A stretch of DNA of 64,000 nt from Kitasatospora kifunensis (GTDB taxonomy: Bacteria; Actinomycetota; Actinomycetes; Streptomycetales; Streptomycetaceae), in the NCBI RefSeq assembly GCF_014203855.1, contig NZ_JACHJV010000003.1, positions 186,001-250,000 on the forward strand, in the 5' to 3' direction. The notes beneath the pieces were generated by a model. It ran no database searches and was not told the DNA's origin. It saw nothing but the letters and a program-made list of their open reading frames with translations. This document shows positions 45,195-54,639 of this stretch, in pieces. The position numbers and the translations under genes are program-made. How positions within the stretch are numbered: position 1 is the stretch's first letter; the number at the start of each line of letters is the position of its first letter.

Positions 45195-45626
45195 ATGGAA
45201 CGCCAACCGCGTCGGTGGTCGGCACTCGGTGGGCGACGGGCCGTCGCAAGCACGTTGTGCACACTTGCGGCGGTGGCCGCAGGGGTCGTGGTGGCGCCGG
45301 GCGCCCACGCATCAGGATCCGGCTGGGCCGCTTGGTCCGGAAACTGCTACGGCTGGACAACCTGGGACGCCAACCACGTCACCGGACACGTCTGGGATCA
45401 CGCCTACGACGACTGCCGAGTCACGATCATCCAGTGGAATGCCTACGGGACGCCAGGCGCCGGCTCGTCCTACAGCAACGTCGATGCCTACGCCCCCAAC
45501 ACCGGTGCCAGTTCGCCGACGTGGTGGCATGGGCCCACGGACAGCGGAGGGCTGCTCGAGGTCCAGGTCTGCGTCCAGGACATGACCCTCGGAGCCCAGA
45601 TCCAGTGCAGCAACACCTACAACTGA
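45195..45626 (+). CDS. Secreted four-cysteine protein, copy 1
   Basis: 143 residues. Signal peptide with Arg-rich start RRWSALGGRRAVASTLCTLA and cleavage near AHASGSG. The mature part has four Cys (GNCYGWTTW, DDCRVTIIQW, VQVCVQDMTL, IQCSNTYN) and a Trp-rich core SPTWWHGPTDSGG. It is a tandem paralogue of 45782-46183 with the same Cys pattern, suggesting two disulfides and a secreted beta-fold. Function not recognised; small secreted binding or inhibitor proteins look like this. Confidence 0.75.
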   Translation: MERQPRRWSALGGRRAVASTLCTLAAVAAGVVVAPGAHASGSGWAAWSGNCYGWTTWDANHVTGHVWDHAYDDCRVTIIQWNAYGTPGAGSSYSNVDAYAPNTGASSPTWWHGPTDSGGLLEVQVCVQDMTLGAQIQCSNTYN

Positions 45627-45781
45627 TCTGCTCTCCGGGCTCGGACCGAGCGGCGGAGCGTGCGCCCAACGTCTTACCCGCACCGGCCCTGTACCGGCAG
45701 GCTGCGGTCCGAACGAACAATCGGGAATGTCGAGCGGCCTCACGGAGGGCCGCCGTCCCGCTCGCAGGGGGGAACACACCC

Positions 45782-46183
45782 ATGTTCAAACTCCGCACAA
45801 CTCGGCGCACTGTCGCGCTCGCCGCCAGCGCCGTCGCTCTCGCCGCCAGCGCTACCATCGCGACCGGCGGCACCGCGTCCGCAGCCGGCGCCAACTGGCA
45901 GGAGTGGGTCGGGAACTGCTTCGGCTACACCCTCTGGAACGGCAACCAGGTGACCGGCTACGTCGTGCCGCACAACGGTGCCTATTGCGCGGTCAGCATC
46001 GAACAGAGCACGAACGGCGGCTATTCGTGGCCTAGCTACTGGTCGACCGGCTTTTCGAACTCGCCCGCCAACACGCCCACGTGGTGGCACGGCTATGCCT
46101 CGAACGGCAGCATCCTCACGGACCGCGTCTGCATCGGGGATACCACGATAACGCTCGAATACTGCAGCGGGAACTACAACTAA
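45782..46183 (+). CDS. Secreted four-cysteine protein, copy 2
   Basis: 133 residues. Signal peptide RRTVALAASAVALAASATIA, cleaved near ASAAG. Conserved with copy 1: GNCFGYTLW, AYCAVSIEQ, TPTWWHGYASNGS, DRVCIGDTT and EYCSGNYN. The C-terminal N-Y-N is the same in both. The 155-nt gap to copy 1 and the same orientation suggest duplication in place. Confidence 0.75.
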   Translation: MFKLRTTRRTVALAASAVALAASATIATGGTASAAGANWQEWVGNCFGYTLWNGNQVTGYVVPHNGAYCAVSIEQSTNGGYSWPSYWSTGFSNSPANTPTWWHGYASNGSILTDRVCIGDTTITLEYCSGNYN

Positions 46184-46252
46184 GGGGTCGTGAACGCGGG
46201 CGCGTCGCCGGCCTGTTCGGCCGTCACGGCGGGGGGCAGCGGGGCCCGGGCA

Positions 46253-46495
46253 TCACCGGCCAGGCGCCTTGGAGCACGGAGGCGGCGCCCCGGCCCCGGC
46301 CGCCTCCGCCGCCTGCGCTCCGCGCGGCTCGGACAGGACCCGATCGACCCTCTCCCGGGCGATCATCCATCGTTCCCAGTCCGTCTCCGCGTCCCGCAAC
46401 TCAGCCAGGACCCGGTCCACTTCCTCGCGCAGCGACTCCACCCGCTTCCGCGCGGCCAACTCCCGTTCCTCAAGCAGACCCACCACCGACGCCAC
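46253..46495 (-). CDS. Short coiled-coil protein, probable mobile-element remnant
   Basis: 80 residues if the GTG at 46495 is used. VVGLLEERELAARKRVESLR, EEVDRVLAELRDAETDWERW and MIARERVDRVL form a continuous charged helix. By recollection, similar small proteins accompany actinobacterial IS elements; I cannot prove this. The next 440 nt (46496-46936) show no gene. Confidence 0.4.
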   Translation of the reverse strand: MASVVGLLEERELAARKRVESLREEVDRVLAELRDAETDWERWMIARERVDRVLSEPRGAQAAEAAGAGAPPPCSKAPGR

Positions 46496-46936
46496 CCGGC
46501 ACCTCCACCGACAAGAAAACCCGATGGACCGACCCTGCCGCGATACCACCGACTCTATGCCTGACCTGCGGAAACCAATCCATCACGTCCGATAAGACAA
46601 CGGCTTCTCAGGCGCACCTACGTCACCACTGCCTCATCCGCCCCCGACTTGCTCTCAGAAGGCATCCGCAATCCGCTTGCGGTGTATGGCTTTTCGGGGG
46701 CTGTCGTCTTCGCGTGAGACGGCTCCTCGCTCCGGTGTGCGAGGGCGGTGCAGTGTGTGGGCCTGGGACCGCGCGTGTCAGCGGGGATTGGATCGAGTGC
46801 CGCGCTGACCTGCGGGGTGTCAGTCTGGATGCGACGGACGGGGTCTCGTTCTCAGGGAGCCTGTCAGATTCTGGAAGGCGGCCGGCTCGTCGATGCCGGG
46901 GAAGATGGGAGACGGGTGTGCTGTGGCGTTGAGAGG

Positions 46937-47908
46937 TCAGGCGCGGATCAGGTCGGTCGAGACTGCCCAGAGGTGCTTGGCGGTAGCGGGATCGAGCGCC
47001 CATTGCTTGACACCATGCGGGTGTTGCGCGAGGTCGGCGTCGTTCGGCACGGTGTAGGCCTCTTGCGAATCGTCGAGGTAGTGGCCTCCGGAGTGGGCGA
47101 ACTCCGGGGCGACGGCTGCCACGATGCTGGTGGCGGCCCCCTGCTCGACCGTTTTGTACGTGAAGACTCCGGCGGCCTCGGCCGCAGCGAGCGACTGCTT
47201 CTGTTGCGTTGTGAAGTTCCGCTGCAGACCCGTCACGACACCGCCGGGGTTCACCGTATTGGCGATGATGCCGTCGGACGCCCAGAGGCGGGTCGCCTCG
47301 ACGGCGAACAGGGAGTTCGCTGTCTTCGACTGGGCGTAGGCGATCTGCGGGTCGTAGCTGCGGCGCTCGAAGTGGAGGTCGTCGAAGTCGATGCCGGAAC
47401 GCATGTGCGCTGTCGAACTGACCGACACGATCCGTGCTCCGTCGCGGTCGCACGCTCCCAGGGCCAGGGCGTCGTGCAGGCCGGTGGCGAGGGCGAAGTG
47501 ACCGAGATGATTCGTCGCGAATTGCAACTCCCAGCCCTCACGGGTTCGTTCGAGGCCTCCGGTGACCACGCCCGCGTTGTTGATCAGCAGGTGAAGCGGG
47601 CCGCTCCAGGCGTCGACGAACGGCGTGACGGTGGTCCTGTCGGCGAGGTCCAACCGGACGACTCGGGGGCGGATCCCTCCGGTCGACTTCTCGATCGTTT
47701 CGGCGACGGCGTCACCCGCAGCCGTGTTCCGCACAGCGAGCGTCACCTGCGCCCCGGCTGCGGTCAACGCACGAGCCGTCTCGATCCCGATTCCGGAGGA
47801 GCCGCCCGTCACGATCGCGCGGACGCCGGTGAGGTCGACGTCTCGCAGCACCTCGTCCGCGGTGCTGGAGGCGGTGAAGGACGTGGAGATGGTTGCGCGA
47901 GCAGTCAT
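46937..47908 (-). CDS. Short-chain dehydrogenase/reductase
   Basis: 323 residues from the ATG at 47908. RAIVTGGSSGIGIETARALT is the NAD(P) loop (TGxxxGIG; residues about 29-48), LLINNAGVVTG the NNAG motif, SVSSTAHMRS the Ser, and YAQSKTANSLFAVE the Y-x-x-x-K. It resembles the retinol dehydrogenase-like SDR group. It is divergent from the TetR at 47973, only 64 nt away, with palindromic TACGTACT sites in the gap. Confidence 0.87.
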   Translation of the reverse strand: MTARATISTSFTASSTADEVLRDVDLTGVRAIVTGGSSGIGIETARALTAAGAQVTLAVRNTAAGDAVAETIEKSTGGIRPRVVRLDLADRTTVTPFVDAWSGPLHLLINNAGVVTGGLERTREGWELQFATNHLGHFALATGLHDALALGACDRDGARIVSVSSTAHMRSGIDFDDLHFERRSYDPQIAYAQSKTANSLFAVEATRLWASDGIIANTVNPGGVVTGLQRNFTTQQKQSLAAAEAAGVFTYKTVEQGAATSIVAAVAPEFAHSGGHYLDDSQEAYTVPNDADLAQHPHGVKQWALDPATAKHLWAVSTDLIRA

Positions 47909-47917
47909 GGCAGCGAC

Positions 47918-47952
47918 TATACGTACTAGACTTGATTTGTATAGTACGTACT
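47918..47952. promoter_or_regulatory. TetR operator with two TACGTACT sites
   Basis: AGTACGTACT (47943-47952) is a perfect palindrome. TATACGTACT (47918-47927) shares eight bases with it, 25 bp away. TATAGT at 47940-47945 could be a -10 box. Both sites lie in the 64-nt SDR/TetR divergent gap. Confidence 0.65.
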
Positions 47953-47972
47953 CTCGATCATATGCTCGACTC

Positions 47973-48545
47973 ATGAGCAGTCCCGATACCGGCCCCTCGC
48001 CGTCGGCAATCACCGATACCGACCGTCGGACCATGGTTCTTGACTCCGCCCTGGTCACGTTCGCGCGATTCGGCTACCGGAAGACCTCGATGGAGGAAGT
48101 GGCGCGGGCGGCACACATCTCCCGGCCCGGGCTCTACTTCCTCTTCTCCTCGAAGGAGACTCTGTTCCGTGCCGCGGTCACCCAGGCCTTGGAGCGCGAC
48201 ATCACAGCGGTCGAACACGTCCTGGCCGACGCCGACCGCCCCCTTCCGGAGCGCCTCGTCGAAGCGTTCGACCAGTGGGCAGGCCGCTACATCGGCCCGT
48301 TGACGCGCGATGTCGCGGTGGTCGTCGAGGACAACCCCGACCTCCTCGGAGAGATCGTCGAGACCACGCCGCGACGTTTCGAGGAACTGATCACCGGCGC
48401 GATCGCCGTCGAGTCAGGGCAAGAGGCCGCCACCCCTGTCGCACAGACGATGATCAGCACATCGATCGGCCTCAAGCACCAGGCCGCATCACGGGAGTTC
48501 TACCTCGAACGCATGAAGGTCGCCATCGGACTCCTGGTGCGCTGA
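47973..48545 (+). CDS. TetR-family regulator
   Basis: 190 residues. VLDSALVTFARFGYRKTSME, EVARAAHISRPGLYFLFSSK form the HTH (residues about 22-62). The C-terminal domain is of the AefR-like type. Divergent from the SDR gene and probably its repressor and autoregulator. Confidence 0.87.
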   Translation: MSSPDTGPSPSAITDTDRRTMVLDSALVTFARFGYRKTSMEEVARAAHISRPGLYFLFSSKETLFRAAVTQALERDITAVEHVLADADRPLPERLVEAFDQWAGRYIGPLTRDVAVVVEDNPDLLGEIVETTPRRFEELITGAIAVESGQEAATPVAQTMISTSIGLKHQAASREFYLERMKVAIGLLVR

Positions 48546-48789
48546 AGACGCGCACCGAAGCCGCGCGAGAATTCGGCCACCTCGCAGGGCCGCGGTCTCG
48601 GACAGCGCCGGCACCGCGACCGCCGCCCTCACCGCGGCGACGGTCCCGGGCACCGCCGCGTGCCGCGGATGGGTAGCAGAAGTGTCCTGAGAATCCTCCT
48701 GATAGTCCCCGGTGATCTTCCCGCGCTGATCCTGCATGTACAGACCCTCGGATGAGGACGGCGCCGGCGGGGCCGGGAAGCGGCAGTGC

Positions 48790-49856
48790 TCAGAGCACGG
48801 GGCCCTCGGCCGCGGCCAGCATGTTCTCGATGAGGCCAGCGGCGCGCGGGGTGCCGCCCTCGGCCCGGGCGGCGGCCTGCAACTGCTTGGACCGCTCGTC
48901 GCGTTCGGGATCCGTGACCAGGTCGTTCAGCGCCGCGCGAAGGGTCTCGGCGGTGGCGTCAGCGGTGTCCACACGGCGGGCGACGCCGAGTTCCACGAGT
49001 CGGTCGGCGTTCATGAACTGCTCGGCTCCCTGCGGCACGGCGATCATCGGAACGCCGGCGAGGAGCCCTTCGCCGCAGCCGCCCATGCCAGCATGCGTGA
49101 CGAAGGCGTCGGCCTGTTGCAGGATCGCGCGCTGCGGGACCCAGGGGTGTACTTCGACGTTGGGCGGGATGGTGCCGAGTTCCTCGGGGGCGGTGTACTT
49201 GCCGATCTGGAGTACGACGTGCCAGCCGGGCAGGTCGCCGAAGGCCGCGATGCACTGGCGGTAGAACGCGGACTGGCGCGTGTACGCGGAGCCGAGCGAG
49301 ATCAGCAGCACGTTGTCCGCGGCCGCTGGGCGGGTCCAGCCGTCCGTCTCCGCTCGGGTGTCGAAGCAGGGGCCGACGAAGGTCACCGTGTCGGTGTCGA
49401 CTCGATCGGCGTGGGGCTGCATCGCTCGCGGGATCAGGGCGAGGGCCCGGGCGGGCGGGCGGGCCGGAGAACGTGTCCACGTCCGTGGTGGTCGCTCCGC
49501 AGTCGGCGAGCCACCGTGCGAACCTGTCCCGGTACGCGTCAGCACCCGGCAACTTCCGCAGATGCGCCACGACTTCCTCCTCCTAGCCGTCCCAACCGAC
49601 GAACGTCGGGGACAGTTGCACGAGGGGACGGCCCTGCGCTTCGGCGAGGGCGCGCGCCGCATAGGCGCCGATGTCGTAGAGGTACAGGTCGGCCGGATCG
49701 TCGTCGTAGGCGGCGCGCAGTTGCGGGAGCGCCTGGACGGCGTCGTCGAGGAAGAGGCTCGCCGCGGCGATGGGATCGGCAGGCCATGCGTTGTCGGCGA
49801 CGGGCAACGTGGAGGTGCAGGGCACCAGCTGCGCGTCGGCGGACTCGATCCTTTCT
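48790..49856 (-). pseudogene. Macrolide-type glycosyltransferase (MGT family), broken
   Basis: The C-terminal domain is intact: LISLGSAYTRQSAFYRQCIA, VHPWVPQRAILQQADAFVTH and AGMGGCGEGLLAGVPMIAVP are the GT-B UDP-sugar site. Upstream, a frameshift occurs at a GC homopolymer near 49450, an in-frame TAG lies at 49583-49585 (after LSPTFVGWDG, continuing EEEVVAHLRKLPGADAYRDR), and the first about 100 codons are missing at 49856. Intact relatives (OleD, Mgt) inactivate macrolides by glucosylation. The gene is dead in three ways. Confidence 0.82.
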
Positions 49857-49896
49857 GGCGCGGGACGAGTGCGGGCGGTGTGGCGAGGACGCGGTG

Positions 49897-50550
49897 TCAG
49901 GGCTGGCCGATCTGCGCGGCGGCCTCCTCCAGGGCGGCGACGGTGCCCGACATGATCGTCCGTACATGCCTGGTGATGTCCCGCACGGGCCAGTCCCACC
50001 ACGCCACGGCGAGGAGCCGGGCGATGTCCGCAGCGTCGTAGCGGGTGCGGATGAGCCGGGCTGGGTTGCCGCCGACGATGCCGTAGTCGGGGACATCGCC
50101 AGTGACCACGGCGCCGGTGGCGATGATCGCGCCGTGACCGATGCGTACACCGGGCATGACCGTGGTGCCGTGGCCGAACCACACGTCGTTGCCGACGACC
50201 GTGTCACCCCGGCCGGGCAGGTCGGTGATCAGGTCGAAGTGCTCCGCCCAGGAGCCCCCCATGGTGGGGAACGGGAACGTGGAAGGACCGTCCATGCGGT
50301 GGTTGGCACCGTTCATGATGAACCGGGTGCCTGTCCCCAGCGCGCAGTACTTGCCGATGACAAGCCGCTCGGGACCGTAGTGGTACAGGACGTTGCGCGT
50401 CTCGAACGCGGTCGGGTCGTCTGGATCGTCGTAGTAGGAGTAGTCACCGACCTCGATCAGCGGCGACCTCACCAGCGGCTTGAGCAGAGCCACCCGCGGG
50501 TGCTCGGGCATCGGATGGAGCACGGTGGGGTCAGCGGGAACGAGCGGCAT
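49897..50550 (-). CDS. Vat/CatB-type hexapeptide-repeat acetyltransferase
   Basis: 217 residues from the ATG at 50550. GDYSYYDDPDDPTAFETRNV, LVIGKYCALGTGTRFIMNGA and NHRMDGPSTFPF carry the conserved His of xenobiotic acetyltransferases. VVGNDVWFGHGTTVMPGVRI and GHGAIIATGAVVTGDVPDYG are left-handed beta-helix repeats, ending GGNPARLIRTRY. The family acetylates streptogramin A or chloramphenicol-like drugs using acetyl-CoA; specificity is not certain. It lies next to the broken macrolide glycosyltransferase. Confidence 0.87.
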   Translation of the reverse strand: MPLVPADPTVLHPMPEHPRVALLKPLVRSPLIEVGDYSYYDDPDDPTAFETRNVLYHYGPERLVIGKYCALGTGTRFIMNGANHRMDGPSTFPFPTMGGSWAEHFDLITDLPGRGDTVVGNDVWFGHGTTVMPGVRIGHGAIIATGAVVTGDVPDYGIVGGNPARLIRTRYDAADIARLLAVAWWDWPVRDITRHVRTIMSGTVAALEEAAAQIGQP

Positions 50551-50707
50551 CGTGGAGGCGGTTCCTCTCAAGTGAGCCTAGGGCGATAACTGTCGCGTTA
50601 AGATGCTGACACGGCCCCGGCGTCTTGATCAACCGGATACCTATTGCCGGTGACAGACCCACTGGACACGATGTCGGACCGCCGTCAGTGCGGTCGCGAC
50701 CGCACGG

Positions 50708-50863
50708 CATCCGCGCGCCGACTTGCATGAGCACGACGTGGTCGGCCCAGGACAACCCCGTCCCGGGCTTGACCCCAGCCGCCACCGTGAAGCGGAGCAT
50801 GTCCGCCACCGTGAGCACAGCGTGCCAGGCCTCGAGTTCTGCCGGCGTGAGCGAGTCGTCCAT
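50708..50863 (-). pseudogene. MarR-family regulator, N-terminal remnant
   Basis: From the ATG at 50863: DDSLTPAELEAWHAVLTVAD, LRFTVAAGVKPGTGLSWADH and VVLMQVGA are the first helices of a MarR protein. The wHTH is cut at about 50708. 50864-51211 to the right shows no gene that I can name. Confidence 0.65.
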
Positions 50864-51211
50864 GTTTCCAATCGAGATTATCTGCAAGTATTGCCGAACT
50901 GCCCCCGGGTGCACGCCCGCCAGGCTCACGATGGGCGACTGCGATGTGACGCCCCAGGCCTCGACACGGAGACGGCCCCTGCCGTACCTGACTCCTCAGG
51001 GCGGGCTGACCATCACCGTGGGCGGCCCCGTCGAGGGACGCGTCAACGACCTCAAGGCCCCCTAGTAACGGTCCCTATCGGGTTGTGACAGCGGCCACCA
51101 GGATTTCCCCACGTACGGCCAGTTGGCACGGTTACGCAAGGTAGCCAAACAGGGAGTCCCTGTCATGGATATTCACTGGCGAAACAGTCATCCGGTTGGC
51201 AGGCTCGGACC

Positions 51212-52069
51212 ATGGACGCCCAGCTCAATGGCATGCCGGACCATCCCTGGCTCGGTACCCCGGTCGACGCCCGCCCCCTGTTCGCGCCCGAGCAGGCCGC
51301 GCTGATGGCCACGCTGCGCGGCCTGGCGCCCGCCGACTGGGGCAGGCAGGCGGTCCCGGGCTGGACCGTCCGGGATCTCGCCGCACACCTCCTGGGCGAC
51401 TTCCACGGGCGCCTCGCCCGGGACCGCGACGGCCACCGGGAAGGCCCCGTCTTCGCGCCGGGCGAGACGCTGGAGACGTTCATCCACCGCATCAACCAGG
51501 AATGGGTCGCCGCCCACCGCAGGGTGAGCCCGGCCGCGCTCACCGACACCCTCGACCTGATCGGCGGACAGGTCGCCCGGTTCTTCGAGACCACCGACCC
51601 CCTGTCGCCGTCGCTGGGGGTGTCCTGGGCCGGGGTCGACCCGGCGCCGATGTGGCTGGACAGCGCCCGCGACCTCACCGAGTTCTGGACCCACCGCCAG
51701 CAGATCCGCCACGCGACCGGCCAGGACACCGACCCCGATCCAAGCATCCTGTCCGTGGTCCTCGACACCTTCATGCGCGCCCTGCCCCACACGCTGCGCG
51801 AGACCACCGCGCCCGCCGGCGCACAGGTCCGGGTACGGATCAACGGCCCCGCCGGCGGCAGCTGGACCGTCACGGCTGCCGGGGACCACTGGTCGCTCGC
51901 CGAGCCCGGCACCGAACGTCCCACCGCCCTCGTCGCCTTGGACACGGAGACCGCCTGGCGCCTGTGCACCCGCGGCATCCAGCCCGACGCCGCCCTGGCC
52001 CGCGCCCACATCGACGGTGACCGTCATCTCGCCGAAGCAGCCTGCCAGATCGTGTCCATCGTCTACTGA
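51212..52069 (+). CDS. Maleylpyruvate isomerase/DinB-fold family protein
   Basis: 285 residues. FAPEQAALMATLRGLAPADW, GWTVRDLAAHLLGDFHGRLA (first metal His) and ARDLTEFWTHRQQIRHATGQ (His pair) are the metal-binding motifs of the mycothiol-dependent DinB-like fold. Such proteins are mycothiol S-transferases or isomerases; many are uncharacterised. A C-terminal SCP2-like part (WTVTAAGDHWSLAEPG) ends the protein. Monocistronic. Confidence 0.82.
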   Translation: MDAQLNGMPDHPWLGTPVDARPLFAPEQAALMATLRGLAPADWGRQAVPGWTVRDLAAHLLGDFHGRLARDRDGHREGPVFAPGETLETFIHRINQEWVAAHRRVSPAALTDTLDLIGGQVARFFETTDPLSPSLGVSWAGVDPAPMWLDSARDLTEFWTHRQQIRHATGQDTDPDPSILSVVLDTFMRALPHTLRETTAPAGAQVRVRINGPAGGSWTVTAAGDHWSLAEPGTERPTALVALDTETAWRLCTRGIQPDAALARAHIDGDRHLAEAACQIVSIVY

Positions 52070-52127
52070 CACCAGTCGATCCGAGAAGCAGTCACACACG
52101 GTGACATCGGCGGTCAGTAGCCTCCCC

Positions 52128-52169
52128 GTCAACTGGCCGTCACTGGGGAATCCGAACTGGCCGCTGACA
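52128..52169. mobile_element. IS21-like terminal sequence
   Basis: AACTGGCCGTCA (52131-52142) and AACTGGCCGCTGA (52155-52167) are spaced direct repeats just inside a terminal TGACA, read as TGTCA on the minus strand. Multiple repeats at the end and TGT...ACA termini are typical of IS21 elements. It cuts the AraC-like gene at its right side, and an IS21 istA fragment lies at 52668. Confidence 0.5.
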
Positions 52170-52660
52170 GGGTTGCTGGAGGAGGTCGGCGGCCAGGGTC
52201 ATGCGCCAGCTAGTGAGGTAGGTCATGGGGGGGTTCGCCGACCAGGCTGGTGAAGCGGCGGGCGAGTGCGGCGCGAGAGATGCCGGTGGTCGCAGCCAGG
52301 TCCGCCACGGTCCAGGGGCGGGCGGGCTCGTGGTGCAGGGCGCGCAGGGCGGCACCCGCGACGGGCTTGCCCAGTGTGCGGTACCAGGCCGGGGATTCGG
52401 TGCCCTGCCGGGTGAACCAGGCGCGCAGGGTGCGGACGAGCAGCAGGTCGAGCAGCCGGTCCAGGACGACCTGCTGGCCGGGCTGGTCGATGGTGATCTC
52501 TTCGGCGACCAGGTCCAGTACGGGGCGGGGGCTGTCGGCGGCGGGCAGGTGGAGTACCGGCGGGAGTGCGCACAGCAGGCGGTCCCCGACGTCTCCGGCT
52601 ACCGGGTAGGAGCCGGAGAACAGCGTGGGTCCGTCGAGTGGTCCGCCGCAGGTGCGGGGG
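52170..52660 (-). pseudogene. AraC-family regulator remnant
   Basis: Minus strand: GDRLLCALPPVLHLPAADSP, FTRQGTESPAWYRTLGKPVA and ARPWTVADLAATTGISRAAL belong to a cupin-type AraC protein up to its first HTH. A run of seven C (52230-52236) shifts the frame inside GEPPMTYLTSWRMTLAADLL. The second HTH is replaced by the IS21-like end at 52169 and the N-terminal part of the cupin is missing. Confidence 0.75.
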
Positions 52661-52667
52661 ATGGTGA

Positions 52668-52858
52668 GTGGCTGAGATTCGGCGGCTGCACCGGGCCGAG
52701 GGGCTGTCGGCCCGTGCGGTGGCCCGGAAGCTGGGGGTCTCCAGAGGCACGGTGGCGCGAGCGCTTGCCACCGATCGGCCGCCGGTCTACCAGCGCCCGT
52801 TGAAGGGCTCAGCGGTGGACGCGGTCGAGCCGGCCATCCGGGAACTGCTCACACCGTG
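52668..52858 (+). pseudogene. IS21 istA transposase, N-terminal fragment
   Basis: From the GTG at 52668: AEIRRLHRAEGLSARAVARK, LGVSRGTVARALATDRPPVY and QRPLKGSAVDAVEPAIRELL, the HTH of IS21 IstA. The frame stops at 52856-52858 and no DDE domain follows. 52859-53104 has no gene. Confidence 0.75.
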
Positions 52859-53104
52859 ATCAAGGACATGCTCGCCCAGCAACCGTGATCGGACGGAGAT
52901 CCGGTGCCGCTGCGGTGCGGGTATGAGCGCCTTGTATACCGCACGACCCGTGCGCCCACTTAGCGTGGGCTCTGCACCGCCTCAACTTCGCCGGCCCGGC
53001 CCAGATGATCCGCTCTTGACCAAGTCGTCCGAGCCCCGCCCACAGACCCCGTCAACCGCGCACGGCCCGTCGTCGATCAGACCGCACATCATCAGAGGAG
53101 TACC

Positions 53105-54091
53105 GTGAAGATCTCCAGTGCATTTGCCTCCTCCTTGGACGCGCCCGCTCATATCGCTGTCGCGGAGCAGCTCGGCTACGAACGTGCATGGCTCTACGAC
53201 ACTCCGCACCAGAGTCCCGATGTGTGGATGCTGCTGGCGCTCGCCGCGGAACGCACCGAGCGCATCGGCCTCGGGCCGGGAGTGCTGGTACCGACTCTCC
53301 GGCACCCCATGGTCAACGCGGCCGGGGCCGCCGGTCTGGCCGCCCTCGCCCCGGGAAGGGCAGCTGTCGCCTTCGGAACCGGTTTCACCAGCGCACGCGC
53401 CATGGGAGCCAAGCCCGCCACGTGGGCGTATCTCCGTGAGTACATCAGCGCGTTCCGCGGCCTGCTCGCGGGAGAAACCGTGGAATGGCAAGGTGCCCGC
53501 CTGCGCATGATGCACCCGTCGGGACATGCCCCCGAGCGCCCGATCGACATCCCGGTCGCGATCTCGGCCACGGGGCCCAAGGGGCTCGCCATCGCCCGTG
53601 AACTGGGCGACGGGCTCTTCTCCGTCAACGAGGAGACCTCGGCCGCCCGGGACTTCTCCTGGGCGGCACTGACCGTTCACGGCACGGTGCTGGCCGAGGG
53701 CGAAGCGCTGAACTCGCCGCACGTCATGGCCGCGGCGGGCCCGGGGAATGCGCTGGCCTACCACTTCCTTCACGAGGCCGGCCAAGACGTGCGTGACCTG
53801 CCCGGCGGCGAGCAGTGGCTGACGTCGATCGAGCACACCGATCCGCGGGACATCCATCTGGCCATCCACGACCAGCACTTGGTCGGGCTGAACGCGGCCG
53901 ACCGCGCCGCCTGGCATGCCGGGAGCTGGGAGGCGGTTCCGCGCACGACGTTCACGGGAACCCTCGAAGAGGTTCGGCGGCGTCTTGCCGGGGTCGCCGA
54001 AGCAGGGGTGACCGAGCTGATCTACCAGCCCAGCGGACCCGACATCCCCGCCGAGCTCGAGGCGTTCCTCAAGGCCGCGACGGGGCTCTGA
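53105..54091 (+). CDS. Luciferase-like (LLM) flavin/F420-dependent oxidoreductase
   Basis: 328 residues, GAGGAG 5 nt before the ATG-equivalent GTG at 53105. HIAVAEQLGYERAWLYDTPH, LGPGVLVPTLRHPMVNAAG and AAVAFGTGFTSARAMG build the TIM barrel; DIPVAISATGPKGLAIAREL GDG is the cofactor-binding strand. Many actinobacterial members use F420 rather than FMN. The substrate is unknown. It is followed by a broken alpha/beta hydrolase on the same strand. Confidence 0.85.
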   Translation: MKISSAFASSLDAPAHIAVAEQLGYERAWLYDTPHQSPDVWMLLALAAERTERIGLGPGVLVPTLRHPMVNAAGAAGLAALAPGRAAVAFGTGFTSARAMGAKPATWAYLREYISAFRGLLAGETVEWQGARLRMMHPSGHAPERPIDIPVAISATGPKGLAIARELGDGLFSVNEETSAARDFSWAALTVHGTVLAEGEALNSPHVMAAAGPGNALAYHFLHEAGQDVRDLPGGEQWLTSIEHTDPRDIHLAIHDQHLVGLNAADRAAWHAGSWEAVPRTTFTGTLEEVRRRLAGVAEAGVTELIYQPSGPDIPAELEAFLKAATGL

Positions 54092-54179
54092 CAGGACGTT
54101 ATGAGCCGAAGTCACGCCCACATCAGGCCCTCCCTCTGCTTTACGAATCGCACAGATCGGATCAGCAATGGAACACGGC

Positions 54180-54639
54180 ATGAAGTACCTGGAGACCAAG
54201 ACCTCGACGATCGAAGGAGCCAACGAAGTCAGCTACGCGTACCGGCGTCTGGGGCCGCAGGGCCGGCGCCCGCTGGTTCTACTCCAGCACTTCCGGGGAA
54301 ACCTCGACAACTGGGATCCCGCCCTGGTCGATGCACTGGCTGCCTCGCGCGACGTCATCGCCTTCGACAACGTGGGCGTGGGCGCAACGCCCAGTACGAC
54401 GCCGTCCTGAAGTGGGGCACCCCGAACCCCGGCATGCTCCAGCGGCTCGCCGCCATCCAGCAGGCCGTCTTCATCGCCGATGGCGACGACGACCGGGATC
54501 CTGCCGTGGTACTCACACCTCACCGCCAGCTTGATCCCCCAGCGCCCTCGTGAAGCTGTACCCGGACTCCGGCCACGGTTTCCTCTACCAGCACGCACAG
54601 GGCTTCGCGGCCGACGTGCACGACTTCCTGGGCGCATAG
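54180..54639 (+). pseudogene. Alpha/beta hydrolase with internal deletion
   Basis: Starts MKYLETKTSTIEGANEVSYA, then RRPLVLLQHFRGNLDNWDPA and VIAFDNVGVGATPS, the family N-terminus. The nucleophile region is missing: after PSTTPS a stop appears and the C-terminal part (QAVFIADGDDDR, LVKLYPDSGHGFLYQH AQGF with the catalytic His) continues in other frames to TAG 54637-54639. So a central deletion and frameshifts. Confidence 0.75.

Noticed and set aside
50930..51064. Short right-facing frame ending GGPVEGRVNDLKAP
   Set aside because: Too short and no start or family that I can support; left as unexplained.
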